From: Clostridia bacterium
GTDB lineage: Bacteria > Bacillota > Clostridia > TANB77 > CAG-508
Length of the DNA stretch: 28,254 bases
Assembly: GCA_900759015.1 (NCBI GenBank)
Contig: CAAEUE010000016.1
Span: forward strand, 1 to 28,254
Direction of reading: 5' to 3'
Part shown: one piece after another, positions 14,702 to 22,485 of the stretch
Position numbering within the stretch: position 1 is the stretch's first letter
Layout of the letters: each line of letters begins with the position of its first letter
Translations under genes and position numbers: made by a program
The notes under the pieces: model-generated
Databases searched by the model: none
Told to the model about the DNA's origin: nothing
The model's input: the letters and a program-made list of their open reading frames with translations, nothing else

Positions 14702-17389
14702 ATGAATTATAATCACAAATTAAACGATAAGTATAATCCAAAAGACTTTGAAGAAAAGATTTATAAAGAAACAGAAGAAAAAGGTTACTTTAAACCAAAT
14801 ATGGATAAAAGCAAAGAAGCTTATTGTATAATGATGCCTCCACCAAATGTAACTGGAAAGCTACATATGGGGCATGCTTTGGATGGAACAATACAAGATA
14901 TTTTAATTCGTTTTAAAAGAATGCAAGGATATAATGCGTTATGGCTTCCAGGTTCTGATCATGCTTCAATTTCAACAGAAATGAAAGTAGTTCAAAAATT
15001 AAAAAAAGAAGGAAAAACAAAACATCAAATTGGTCGAGAAGAATTCTTAAAAGAGACTTGGGATTGGACACATTTATATGGTGGAACAATACAAGAACAA
15101 CAAAAGAAACTAGGATGTTCTTGTGATTGGGATAGACGTAGATTCACATTAGACGAAGGTCTTTCAGAAGCAGTTAAAGAGCAATTTGTTAGACTTTACG
15201 AAAAAGGTCTAATTTATAAAGGAAAAAGAATGGTTAACTGGTGTCCAAACTGTAATACTACGATTTCAGATGTAGAAGTTGAATATCATGAAGAAAATAC
15301 ACATTTATGGCATATTAGGTATAAAGTTAAAGATGAAGATAGATATATAATTGTAGCAACAACAAGACCAGAAACTATGCTTGGTGATACAGCTGTTGCT
15401 GTTCATCCAGATGATGAGAGATATAAAGATTTAGTTGGTAAAACATGTATATTACCAATTATGAATAAAGAAATTCCAATTATTGCTGATAGATTTGTAG
15501 AGACAGAATTTGGTACAGGTGCTGTTAAAATAACACCAGCACATGATATGAATGACTATCAAGCAGGATTAAGACATAATCTAGAGATAATTGAAGTTTT
15601 CGATGAAAATTTCAAAATGGGAGATCTAGTTCCAGAATATAAAGGAATGGATTTACTAGAAGCAAGAGAAAAAATCGTAGAAAAACTAGAAGAATTAGGA
15701 GCTTTAGTAAAAGTAGAAGACTTAACACATAATGTAGGAAAATGTGAAAGATGTAAAACAACAATAGAACCAAAAATTTCAGATCAATGGTTTGTTAAAA
15801 TGGAAGATTTAGCAAAACCAGCAATTAAAGCAGTTGAAAATGGAGATATAAAATTTATTCCTAAAAAATATGAGAAAATGTATTTTAATTGGATGAATAA
15901 TATACAAGATTGGTGTATTTCTAGACAATTATGGTGGGGACACAGAATTCCAGCTTATTATTGTGATGATTGTGGACATATAACTGTATCAAGAAATGAA
16001 GTAACAGAATGTGAAAAATGTAAATCAAAAAATGTTCATCAAGACGAAGATACATTAGATACATGGTTTAGCTCTGCTTTATGGCCATTTTCTACATTAG
16101 GTTGGCCAAATACAGAAAGTGAAGATTATAAGACATTCTTCCCAACAAATGTATTAGTTACAGCATATGATATTATAACTTTCTGGGTATCAAGAATGAT
16201 AGTGTCTAGTTTAGAGCTTACAAAAGAAAATCCATTTAAAGATGTTTTAATTCATGGAATTGTAAGAGATAGCCAAGGTAGAAAAATGTCTAAAACACTT
16301 GGAAATGGTGTTGATCCATTAGAAGTAATTGATGAATATGGTGCAGACGCATTAAGATTTTCTGTACTTTCTGGAACAACAATGGGAAATGATATTAGAT
16401 ATATGCCAGAAAAATTAGATCAAGCATCAAATTTTGCAAACAAGATTTGGAATGCTGCTAAATTTATAACTAATTCATTGGAGCCAGATGAGAAAATAAT
16501 TGAATTCTATAATAAAGTATATAATGCAGAGAAAAAAGAATTCAATGGCGAAATGTTAAGAATAGAAGATAAATGGATTTTAAATAAATTAAATACATTA
16601 ATAAAAGATATTACAAAATTAATAGAAGATTATGATTTAGGTATTGCTCTAGATAAAATATATAATTTTATTTGGAATGAATTCTGTGATTGGTATATAG
16701 AGATTTGTAAAACAAGAATATATAGTGAAAATTCAGAAGAAAGAGTACAAGTTGATTTTGTGTTAGATTATGTATTAAGAAATGCATTAAAATTATTACA
16801 TCCATTTATGCCATTTGTTACATCAGAAATTTACTCAAAATTAGTTCATTATGATGATGTAGATATTATGATGTCAAATTGGCCAGAATACAGAGAAATT
16901 CCACAATTCGAAAAAGAGGAAGAGACAATAGAAAAATTAAAAGATATAATTGTGGATATACGTAATACAAGAGCTAATATGAATGTTCATCCAAGTAAAA
17001 AGACAAAATTAATATTTGTAACAGAAGACTATAAAAATGCAATAGAGGAATCTGAAGAATTCTTAAAGAAATTAGGATTTGCAACAGATATTAAAATTCA
17101 AGAAGATAAAAATGGAATTCCAGAAAATGCTATAGCAATTTTAAAAGATGGAGTTGAATTATATATTCCTTTTGAAGAATTAGTAGATATTTCAGAAGAA
17201 ATAAAAAGATTAGAAACTGAAATTACAAAATTAGAAGCAGAAGTTGCAAGATGTAATAAAATGCTTTCAAATCCAGGCTTTGTTAATAAAGCACCAGAAG
17301 CAAAAGTAAATGAAGAAAAAGAAAAATTAGCAAAATATGAGGAAATGTTAAATGCTTCAAAAGAAAGATTAGCAAATTTAAAAAAATAA
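14702..17389 (+). CDS. valS: Valyl-tRNA synthetase
   Basis: The 895-residue class Ia synthetase charges tRNA-Val. The HIGH-type motif is HMGH at 55-58 in PPPNVTGKLHMGHAL, and the KMSKS motif appears as KMSKT at 528-532. Between them lies the CP1 editing domain (TTRPETMLGDTAVAVHP), which clears mischarged Thr. Zinc-type Cys pairs occur in WCPNCNTT and elsewhere. The anticodon-binding helical domain (HPFMPFVTSEI) and the C-terminal coiled coil (about 825-895, EIKRLETEITKLEAEVARC) complete it. Length is normal. AAGGAGGAA lies upstream of the ATG, and a T-box with terminator controls transcription according to tRNA-Val charging. Confidence 0.98.
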   Translation: MNYNHKLNDKYNPKDFEEKIYKETEEKGYFKPNMDKSKEAYCIMMPPPNVTGKLHMGHALDGTIQDILIRFKRMQGYNALWLPGSDHASISTEMKVVQKLKKEGKTKHQIGREEFLKETWDWTHLYGGTIQEQQKKLGCSCDWDRRRFTLDEGLSEAVKEQFVRLYEKGLIYKGKRMVNWCPNCNTTISDVEVEYHEENTHLWHIRYKVKDEDRYIIVATTRPETMLGDTAVAVHPDDERYKDLVGKTCILPIMNKEIPIIADRFVETEFGTGAVKITPAHDMNDYQAGLRHNLEIIEVFDENFKMGDLVPEYKGMDLLEAREKIVEKLEELGALVKVEDLTHNVGKCERCKTTIEPKISDQWFVKMEDLAKPAIKAVENGDIKFIPKKYEKMYFNWMNNIQDWCISRQLWWGHRIPAYYCDDCGHITVSRNEVTECEKCKSKNVHQDEDTLDTWFSSALWPFSTLGWPNTESEDYKTFFPTNVLVTAYDIITFWVSRMIVSSLELTKENPFKDVLIHGIVRDSQGRKMSKTLGNGVDPLEVIDEYGADALRFSVLSGTTMGNDIRYMPEKLDQASNFANKIWNAAKFITNSLEPDEKIIEFYNKVYNAEKKEFNGEMLRIEDKWILNKLNTLIKDITKLIEDYDLGIALDKIYNFIWNEFCDWYIEICKTRIYSENSEERVQVDFVLDYVLRNALKLLHPFMPFVTSEIYSKLVHYDDVDIMMSNWPEYREIPQFEKEEETIEKLKDIIVDIRNTRANMNVHPSKKTKLIFVTEDYKNAIEESEEFLKKLGFATDIKIQEDKNGIPENAIAILKDGVELYIPFEELVDISEEIKRLETEITKLEAEVARCNKMLSNPGFVNKAPEAKVNEEKEKLAKYEEMLNASKERLANLKK

Positions 17390-17393
17390 AAAA

Positions 17394-17416
17394 TAACCTA
17401 GCTATAAGCTAGGTTA
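17394..17416. terminator. Perfect 10-bp hairpin after valS
   Basis: TAACCTAGCT (17394-17403) pairs perfectly with AGCTAGGTTA (17407-17416) around a 3-base loop, five bases after the valS stop. The A-rich tract is on the valS side, so a T-run follows the hairpin only on the minus strand. On the plus strand it is a hairpin without a U-tail, which makes its efficiency for valS uncertain. Confidence 0.5.
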
Positions 17417-17580
17417 TAAGTATAAAAGTATCTTGAAATATTATGTAAATTATGATAAAATATAAATTGCAACAATGCTTTACACTTTAGGTAATAATTT
17501 ATCTGAAAGAAATATGGAAAGGATTTTTTCAGGTTACACTAAAGACAAAGCTACTGTTTTATAGTTTTTGGAGGAAAGAT

Positions 17581-18072
17581 ATGAGAGTAAAGGAATCTAA
17601 AAAAATGACGCCTGAAGAGGAAACGCGGTTTTACGGAATCGATTTGAATGGAAATCTTGGAGAACGGTTTATTTTTATGGACTTTAAGTCTATCGGAGCA
17701 CGATATCATGATGTCAAAAAGAAGTATATTCTTAAGGACATTGAAGACTTGAAAATGAAAGTGACTATGGAAAATTTGATTTCGTTATGGCGTGAAACTG
17801 GAAAATCCGAATGGGAAGCAATGCTGGCTTGGCTTTTCATGAGACCATTAAGAGTTGCTTGGAGCGAAGGAAAAGCAGAAGCTGATATCACTCAGCTTTT
17901 CAAGGTAGAGCTTACAGCATTACCCACAGGAAATCCAGGAGAGAAAACCATTACGGTAAATGGGAACACATATAGAGTGTTCGACCAGGAAGATGTCAAG
18001 AAGAAGATACTTCCATTTTTTGAAATTCTTGAGGAGACGGATGACACAATTTATCTTAAAGCTAAAATCTGA
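17581..18072 (+). CDS. Unrecognised 163-residue protein with foreign-looking codon use
   Basis: I do not recognise this protein. It is soluble-looking, with no signal peptide or membrane segment. A tryptophan-rich helical middle (LISLWRETGKSEWEAMLAWL, then MRPLRVAWSEGKAEADI) is followed by a beta-like C-terminal half containing EKTITVNGNTYRVFDQEDV. GGAGG lies nine bases upstream of the ATG. Its codons include CGG, CGT, ATC, AAG and CTT in places where neighbouring genes use AGA, ATA, AAA and TTA. The DNA is visibly richer in G+C, so recent horizontal acquisition is likely. It is a single-gene unit enclosed by hairpins after valS and at 18093-18134. No function is proposed. Confidence 0.8.
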   Translation: MRVKESKKMTPEEETRFYGIDLNGNLGERFIFMDFKSIGARYHDVKKKYILKDIEDLKMKVTMENLISLWRETGKSEWEAMLAWLFMRPLRVAWSEGKAEADITQLFKVELTALPTGNPGEKTITVNGNTYRVFDQEDVKKKILPFFEILEETDDTIYLKAKI

Positions 18073-18092
18073 AAGCTAAAGTAGTATAAGAT

Positions 18093-18136
18093 AAAACCAG
18101 CCACTTACAGTAAAGACTGTGAGAGGCTGGTTTTTA
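18093..18136. terminator. Bidirectional terminator between the unknown gene and the FAD protein
   Basis: A 10-bp perfect stem (18093-18102 with 18125-18134) has an inner ACAGT/ACTGT stem (18107-18111 with 18116-18120). A T-run follows on the plus strand, and the A-tract at its left foot gives a short T-run on the minus strand. It separates two convergent genes. Confidence 0.8.
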
Positions 18137-18137
18137 A

Positions 18138-19712
18138 TTACATATTATTCTTCAAACTAGCTAAAGCACATTTTATGCCATCAACAGCAGCAGACATGAT
18201 ACCACCAGCATATCCAGCACCTTCGCCACAAGGATATATTCCTTCTACATTAGACATAAGTAATTCATTACGAAGAATTCTAACTGGTGAAGAACTTCTA
18301 GTTTCAACACCTGTTAAAAGAGTATCAGGGTTTGCAAATCCATGAATTTGTTTATCAAAATGCAAAAAGGCATTTTTCATAGTTGCATTAACAAAATCAG
18401 GGAATATATTGTTTAAATTATAAAATGTTGTACCAGGTAAGTAAGTAGGTTTTACTTTTCCAAATTCACAAGATAATGTGTTATTTAAATAATCGCCCAA
18501 TTTTTGAATAGGAGCATAATAGTTTTTTCCACCTGCAATAAATGCTTTTTCTTCTAAGTCTTTTTGAAAATCAATTCCAGCTAAAGGACTGCTAGAAGAA
18601 AAATCAGCAGGAGTTACATTAACTAAAATCGCGCTATTAGCATTTGTTCCATCACGTTTAAAAACACTCATTCCATTTGTTACAATAGTATTTTCCTCAC
18701 TTGATGATGCCATGACAGTACCACCAGGACACATACAAAAAGAATAACAACTTCTACCAGTATCTTTATCATGATATACCAATTTATATTCTGCTGGTGG
18801 AAGTTTTAAATTTGTTTTATTACCATATTGTGCAAAATTAATATCTTTTTGTAAATGTTCAACTCTAACACCAACTGAAAAGTTTTTACTTTCCATATTT
18901 AGTCCTTTGTCATAAATTTTATAAAAAGTATCTCTACTACTATGTCCAATAGCAAGGATAACATTTGAAGTGGCAAGAACATATTCTTTTCCATCATTCA
19001 CATATGTAACTGATTCAATTTTATTATCTTTTATTTTGAAATCAACAACTTTACTATTAAATAAAAATTCTCCACCATTTTCTATAATATAGTTTCTCAT
19101 ATTACTAATAATTCTTACTAAATTATCTGTTCCGATATGGGGCTTTGCCAAATATAAAATTTGTTCAGGTGCACCAAACTTATAAAAATCTTGTAAAACA
19201 ATACTACATAAAGGATTATTAATTCCAGAAGTAAGTTTTCCGTCAGAAAATGTTCCAGCACCACCTTCACCAAACTGAATATTAGAATTAGTATCTAATT
19301 TACCCGTTTTCAAAAATGTATCAACATCTTTTTTTCTATCTTCAACTTTTTTGCCCTGTTCTATAATAATTGGTTTAATACCATTTTTTATAAAAGTTAG
19401 TGCAGTAAATAAACCAGCAGGTCCTGCACCAACAATAACTGGTCTTTCTATACAAGTATTGTTTATATTGATATCAGGCAATTCAAATTTTTTATAATCA
19501 TCAAATTTAGAATATTTTTTCTCGGATTTAAAAGAGAGAGCAATATTATATAAATAATGAATATTAGCTTTATTACGAGCATCAATAGATTTTTTTATAA
19601 TATGCCAATCTAAAATATCTTCATATAAAATGTGATATTTTTTACAGATATATTTTATCAAAGCGTTATTATCTAAATCTTTATAAATTTTAATATTATT
19701 AATTCTTTTCAT
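18138..19712 (-). CDS. FAD-dependent oxidoreductase, COG2509-type (BaiN/HI0933-like flavoprotein relatives)
   Basis: The 524-residue protein has an N-terminal alpha/beta extension (1-85), found in the uncharacterised COG2509 FAD-dependent dehydrogenases. The dinucleotide-binding motif VIVGAGPAG follows at 92-100. Further recognisable segments are IQFGEGGAGTFSDGKLTSG, LAIGHSSRDT, CMCPGGTVMASSSEE and the C-terminal FAD loop EGIYPCGEGAGYAGGIMSAA. Length fits the family (about 520-540). The substrate is unknown. The start at 19712 is preceded on the minus strand by AGAAAGGA. It diverges from spoIIAA and ends at a terminator shared with the gene to its left. Confidence 0.9.
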   Translation of the reverse strand: MKRINNIKIYKDLDNNALIKYICKKYHILYEDILDWHIIKKSIDARNKANIHYLYNIALSFKSEKKYSKFDDYKKFELPDININNTCIERPVIVGAGPAGLFTALTFIKNGIKPIIIEQGKKVEDRKKDVDTFLKTGKLDTNSNIQFGEGGAGTFSDGKLTSGINNPLCSIVLQDFYKFGAPEQILYLAKPHIGTDNLVRIISNMRNYIIENGGEFLFNSKVVDFKIKDNKIESVTYVNDGKEYVLATSNVILAIGHSSRDTFYKIYDKGLNMESKNFSVGVRVEHLQKDINFAQYGNKTNLKLPPAEYKLVYHDKDTGRSCYSFCMCPGGTVMASSSEENTIVTNGMSVFKRDGTNANSAILVNVTPADFSSSSPLAGIDFQKDLEEKAFIAGGKNYYAPIQKLGDYLNNTLSCEFGKVKPTYLPGTTFYNLNNIFPDFVNATMKNAFLHFDKQIHGFANPDTLLTGVETRSSSPVRILRNELLMSNVEGIYPCGEGAGYAGGIMSAAVDGIKCALASLKNNM

Positions 19713-19806
19713 ATAAATCCTTTCTAAATAAAAGTTATCTACAAAATTATAACATAAAAATCTATTTTATGAAATATGCAGAAAAAAGTCGATGAGTTTT
19801 TGGCAT

Positions 19807-19815
19807 ATCGACAAA
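19807..19815 (-). promoter_or_regulatory. Candidate Spo0A-binding box upstream of spoIIAA
   Basis: On the minus strand the bases read TTTGTCGAT, an 8 of 9 match to the B. subtilis 0A box TTTGTCGAA. It lies 19 bases upstream of the putative -35 element of the spoIIA operon, a place where Spo0A is known to act in other spore formers. A single box in AT-rich DNA is weak evidence. Confidence 0.4.
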
Positions 19816-19833
19816 ACTTCCCATTAATCGCTA

Positions 19834-19862
19834 TTGGAAAAAATTACCAACGGTATTATAAT
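19834..19862 (+). promoter_or_regulatory. Candidate promoter of the spoIIA operon
   Basis: TTGGAA at 19834-19839 and a perfect TATAAT at 19857-19862 have a 17-base spacer. Transcription would begin close to 19869, giving a very short leader that starts at the Shine-Dalgarno site. I found no convincing sigma-H promoter, which drives this operon in B. subtilis. Confidence 0.4.
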
Positions 19863-19883
19863 AATTCGAAAGGAGGGATATTT

Positions 19884-20220
19884 GTGCAGATAAAATATTT
19901 AGAGAAAGACAAGCTGTTGTTCTTTTCACTGGAAGAAGAAATAGACCATCATACTACAAAAGATTTAAGGAGGAAAATGGATTATGAAATTGAAAGACAT
20001 ATGCCTAAAAAAGTTATATTTAATTTTGATAGTGTTAGCTTCATGGATAGTGCAGGAATAGGATTACTATTAGGAAGGTATAAGATAGTAAATATGTTAC
20101 GGTGGAGAAGTAGCATTAATTAATGTCAAGAAAAGTGTAAAAAAGGTATTAGATATGTGTGGAATATTAAAACTAATACACATATATGATGATTTAGATA
20201 TGAAATTTAATGTATGTTAG
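19884..20220 (+). pseudogene. spoIIAA: Anti-sigma-F factor antagonist SpoIIAA, interrupted by an apparent +1 frameshift
   Basis: The STAS-domain protein should, when unphosphorylated, bind SpoIIAB and free sigma-F in the forespore. The start is taken as GTG 19884 behind AAAGGAGGG, matching normal family length. The phospho-acceptor is Ser56 in FMDSAGIGLLLGRYK. After Leu72 (19097+1000, i.e. TTA at 20097-20099) the frame runs into RWRSSIN and a stop at 20123. Skipping one base, C at 20100, restores a family-like C-terminus: GGEVALINVKKSVKKVLDMC, then GILKLI, ending at the TAG at 20218-20220. The rebuilt protein has 111 residues. That stop overlaps the spoIIAB Shine-Dalgarno, which supports the shifted frame. 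It may be a true mutation, a sequence error or recoding. Confidence 0.85.
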
Positions 20221-20229
20221 GAGGAAAAA

Positions 20230-20706
20230 ATGAATAAAAGATACAAAAATAAAATGCAATTGGAAATATTAAGCAAATCAAATAATGAAGCATTTGCACG
20301 TATTACAGTAGCAGCTTTTGCAGCACAATTAGACCCAACAATAGAAGAATTATCAGACATAAAAACAGCTGTTTCTGAAGCAGTAACAAATTCTATTATT
20401 CACGGATATGAAAACAAAGAAGGAATAATTAGGATAAATGCATATATCTATGACAATGTATTAAGAATAGAAATTGCAGATCAAGGTAAGGGAATAGAAG
20501 ATATAGAAATTGCAAAACAACCATTATATACAACAAAACCAGAATTAGAAAGATCTGGAATGGGATTTACTATAATGGATAATTTTATGGACAACCTAAA
20601 AGTTGAATCGGTTGTAGGAATGGGAACAAAAGTAACAATGGAAAAAAGGATAGCTGATAAAAATACAAATGAAGAGAAAAATCAAGAGGAGAATTTTTAT
20701 GTATGA
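20230..20706 (+). CDS. spoIIAB: Anti-sigma-F factor SpoIIAB (GHKL serine kinase)
   Basis: The 158-residue protein holds sigma-F inactive and phosphorylates SpoIIAA on serine. The GHKL elements are the N box around Glu50 and Asn54 (AVSEAVTNSIIHGYE), the G1 box DQGKGIEDIE from Asp84, and the G2 region ERSGMGFTIMDNFMD with the ATP lid just before it. It is about 12 residues longer than the B. subtilis protein because of a charged C-terminal tail. TAGGAGG precedes the ATG and overlaps the end of spoIIAA. Its 3' end overlaps sigF by eight bases, so the two are translationally coupled, the standard spoIIA arrangement. Confidence 0.95.
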   Translation: MNKRYKNKMQLEILSKSNNEAFARITVAAFAAQLDPTIEELSDIKTAVSEAVTNSIIHGYENKEGIIRINAYIYDNVLRIEIADQGKGIEDIEIAKQPLYTTKPELERSGMGFTIMDNFMDNLKVESVVGMGTKVTMEKRIADKNTNEEKNQEENFYV

Positions 20707-21409
20707 AAATACTATTAGTGAGATTTTAAAAGCTCAAACAGACAAAGAAGAGCTAGGTAAAATTGTAGAAAATAATAGTGGCTTAGTATGGAGTATTGTA
20801 AAAAGATTTAAAGGAAGAGGATATGAAAATGAGGATTTATTCCAAATAGGAAACATAGGTTTAATAAAAGCAATAAAAAATTTTAATCCAGAATATGAAG
20901 TAAAATTATCTACATATGCTGTAACTTATATTATAGGAGAGATAAAAAAATTTATAAGAGATGATGGGATAATAAAAGTTAGTAGAAGTATTAAAGAATT
21001 GTGCGTAAAAATTAAAGACATAGAAAATAAAGCAATAAAAGAAGGTAAAAATGTAACAGTAGAAGAAATTGCAAAAGAATTAAAAGTAGAAAAAGAAGAT
21101 ATTGTTCTTGCGATTGATTCTATGAAGCAGGTAGATTCAATATATGAAGAAGATTCAGAAAATAATAAATTAGCATTAATAGATAAAGTAGCCTCAGAAA
21201 AAGATGAGACAGATACAATGATAAATAGAATTTTCATAAAAGAATTACTAAATAAAATGGATAGCAGAGATAGGCAAATTATTATGCTAAGGTATTTTAA
21301 TGGAAAGACTCAATCACAAGTAGCAGAAATGTTAAATATTTCACAAGTACAGGTTTCTAGAATAGAGAAAAAGATATTAAATAAGATGAAAATAGAGTTA
21401 ATATCATAG
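20699..21409 (+). CDS. sigF: Sporulation sigma factor sigma-F
   Basis: The 236-residue sigma-70 family factor directs early forespore transcription. Region 2 reads GYENEDLFQIGNIGLIKAIK and LSTYAVTYIIGEIKKFIRDD, followed by GIIKVSRSIKEL, closely matching sigma-F/sigma-G. Region 3 and region 4 follow, with an HTH at FNGKTQSQVAEMLNISQVQV near the C-terminus. The start at 20699 is chosen because AGAGGAG lies just upstream and the protein then begins at a usual position. An in-frame ATG at 20669 would only add basic residues read within spoIIAB. Position directly after spoIIAB identifies it as sigma-F rather than sigma-G. spoIID follows after eight bases. Confidence 0.95.
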   Translation: MYENTISEILKAQTDKEELGKIVENNSGLVWSIVKRFKGRGYENEDLFQIGNIGLIKAIKNFNPEYEVKLSTYAVTYIIGEIKKFIRDDGIIKVSRSIKELCVKIKDIENKAIKEGKNVTVEEIAKELKVEKEDIVLAIDSMKQVDSIYEEDSENNKLALIDKVASEKDETDTMINRIFIKELLNKMDSRDRQIIMLRYFNGKTQSQVAEMLNISQVQVSRIEKKILNKMKIELIS

Positions 21410-21417
21410 GAGGAAGA

Positions 21418-22422
21418 GTGAAAAGGTTTATATTTTATTTTGTAGGAATAATAATTATTGTTTTTCTTATACCTATAGTGTGTACTTCACAAATTAAAGA
21501 GACTTCCGCAGATGGTAATGTTATGAATAATGTAGTTACTCAGAGTATTATAGAAAATAATTATGATTATAAACAATATCAAACAGTTAAACTTCTACAT
21601 ACTTCTGATAATAGTATAGAAGAGTTAAAATTAGATGAATATTTATATGGTGTTGTGTCTGCAGAGATGCCTGCAAATTTTCAGGAAGAAGCTTTAAAAG
21701 CCCAAGCTGTAGTTGCTAGAACTTATACACTTTATAAAATAATAAATAATAGTACAAAACATGGAGATGCACAAATATGTGATAATTCTGCTTGTTGCCA
21801 AGCGTGGATTTCGAAAGAAGATAGACTAGCAAAATGGGAAGAAAGCGAACGAGAAAATAATTGGAATAAAATTGTTAATGCAGTAAATGCTACACAGGGA
21901 AAAATAATAACATATAATAATGAACCTATTAATGCGTTCTTTCATTCAAATAGTGGAGGAAAAACCGAAATTCCTATAAATGTTTGGGGTGGCAGTGGTA
22001 TGCCATATTTGCAGGTGGTAGAAACATCTGGAGAGGAAAATTATAGTCAATATAGTTCAGAGGTAACGATTTCAAAAGAAGAGTTAAAGAATAAGATGTT
22101 AGAAAAATATCAAGATTTTACTATAGACTTTAACGATTCAGCTTGTATAGGAATACTAGAGTATACAGAAAGTGGTAGAGTAAAAACTATAAAAATCGGA
22201 AATAAAAATTTGTCAGGAGTTGAAGCAAGAACTATTTTTGGATTAAAGTCTGCTAATTTTGAAGTATCAATAGAAGGTGACAATATTAAATTTACTGTAA
22301 AAGGATATGGTCACGGAATCGGAATGAGTCAGACTGGTGCAGATAGTTTAGCAAGTAATGGAAGTACTTATGAAGATATTATCCATCATTTTTATATTGG
22401 AGTGGAAATAAAAGATATGTAA
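21418..22422 (+). CDS. spoIID: Stage II sporulation protein D (peptidoglycan lytic transglycosylase)
   Basis: The 334-residue protein has an N-terminal membrane anchor (about 4-20) and an extracytoplasmic SpoIID/LytB domain. Characteristic segments are LDEYLYGVVSAEMPANFQEE (with the catalytic Glu in SAEMP), ALKAQAVVARTYTLY, NAFFHSNSGGKTE and GYGHGIGMSQTGADSLA. Paired cysteines in QICDNSACCQAW agree with the zinc site of known SpoIID structures. SpoIID works with SpoIIM and SpoIIP to thin septal peptidoglycan and drive engulfment. It uses a GTG start after TAGGAGGAAGA. It begins eight bases after sigF, which suggests co-transcription with the spoIIA operon although SpoIID is classically a sigma-E mother-cell product. 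Confidence 0.94.
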   Translation: MKRFIFYFVGIIIIVFLIPIVCTSQIKETSADGNVMNNVVTQSIIENNYDYKQYQTVKLLHTSDNSIEELKLDEYLYGVVSAEMPANFQEEALKAQAVVARTYTLYKIINNSTKHGDAQICDNSACCQAWISKEDRLAKWEESERENNWNKIVNAVNATQGKIITYNNEPINAFFHSNSGGKTEIPINVWGGSGMPYLQVVETSGEENYSQYSSEVTISKEELKNKMLEKYQDFTIDFNDSACIGILEYTESGRVKTIKIGNKNLSGVEARTIFGLKSANFEVSIEGDNIKFTVKGYGHGIGMSQTGADSLASNGSTYEDIIHHFYIGVEIKDM

Positions 22423-22427
22423 AAATT

Positions 22428-22456
22428 GTATAAATTCATAAAATAAGGAAATACTT
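22428..22456 (+). promoter_or_regulatory. Weak sigma-F-like promoter before the spoIIQ-like gene
   Basis: GTATA at 22428-22432 and GGAAATACTT at 22447-22456 resemble the sigma-F consensus (GYATA and GGNRANANTR). The spacer here is 14 bases rather than the usual 15-16, and the last position differs. It is placed where a forespore promoter for spoIIQ would be expected. Confidence 0.3.
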
Positions 22457-22485
22457 TAATTAAATAAAACGAGGAGGAAATTTTT

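Noticed and set aside
19776..19883. Upstream ATG extension of spoIIAA (36 extra residues)
   Set aside because: The extension has no ribosome-binding site and contains the likely promoter and a Spo0A-like box. The GTG at 19884 has AAAGGAGGG and gives the normal family N-terminus.
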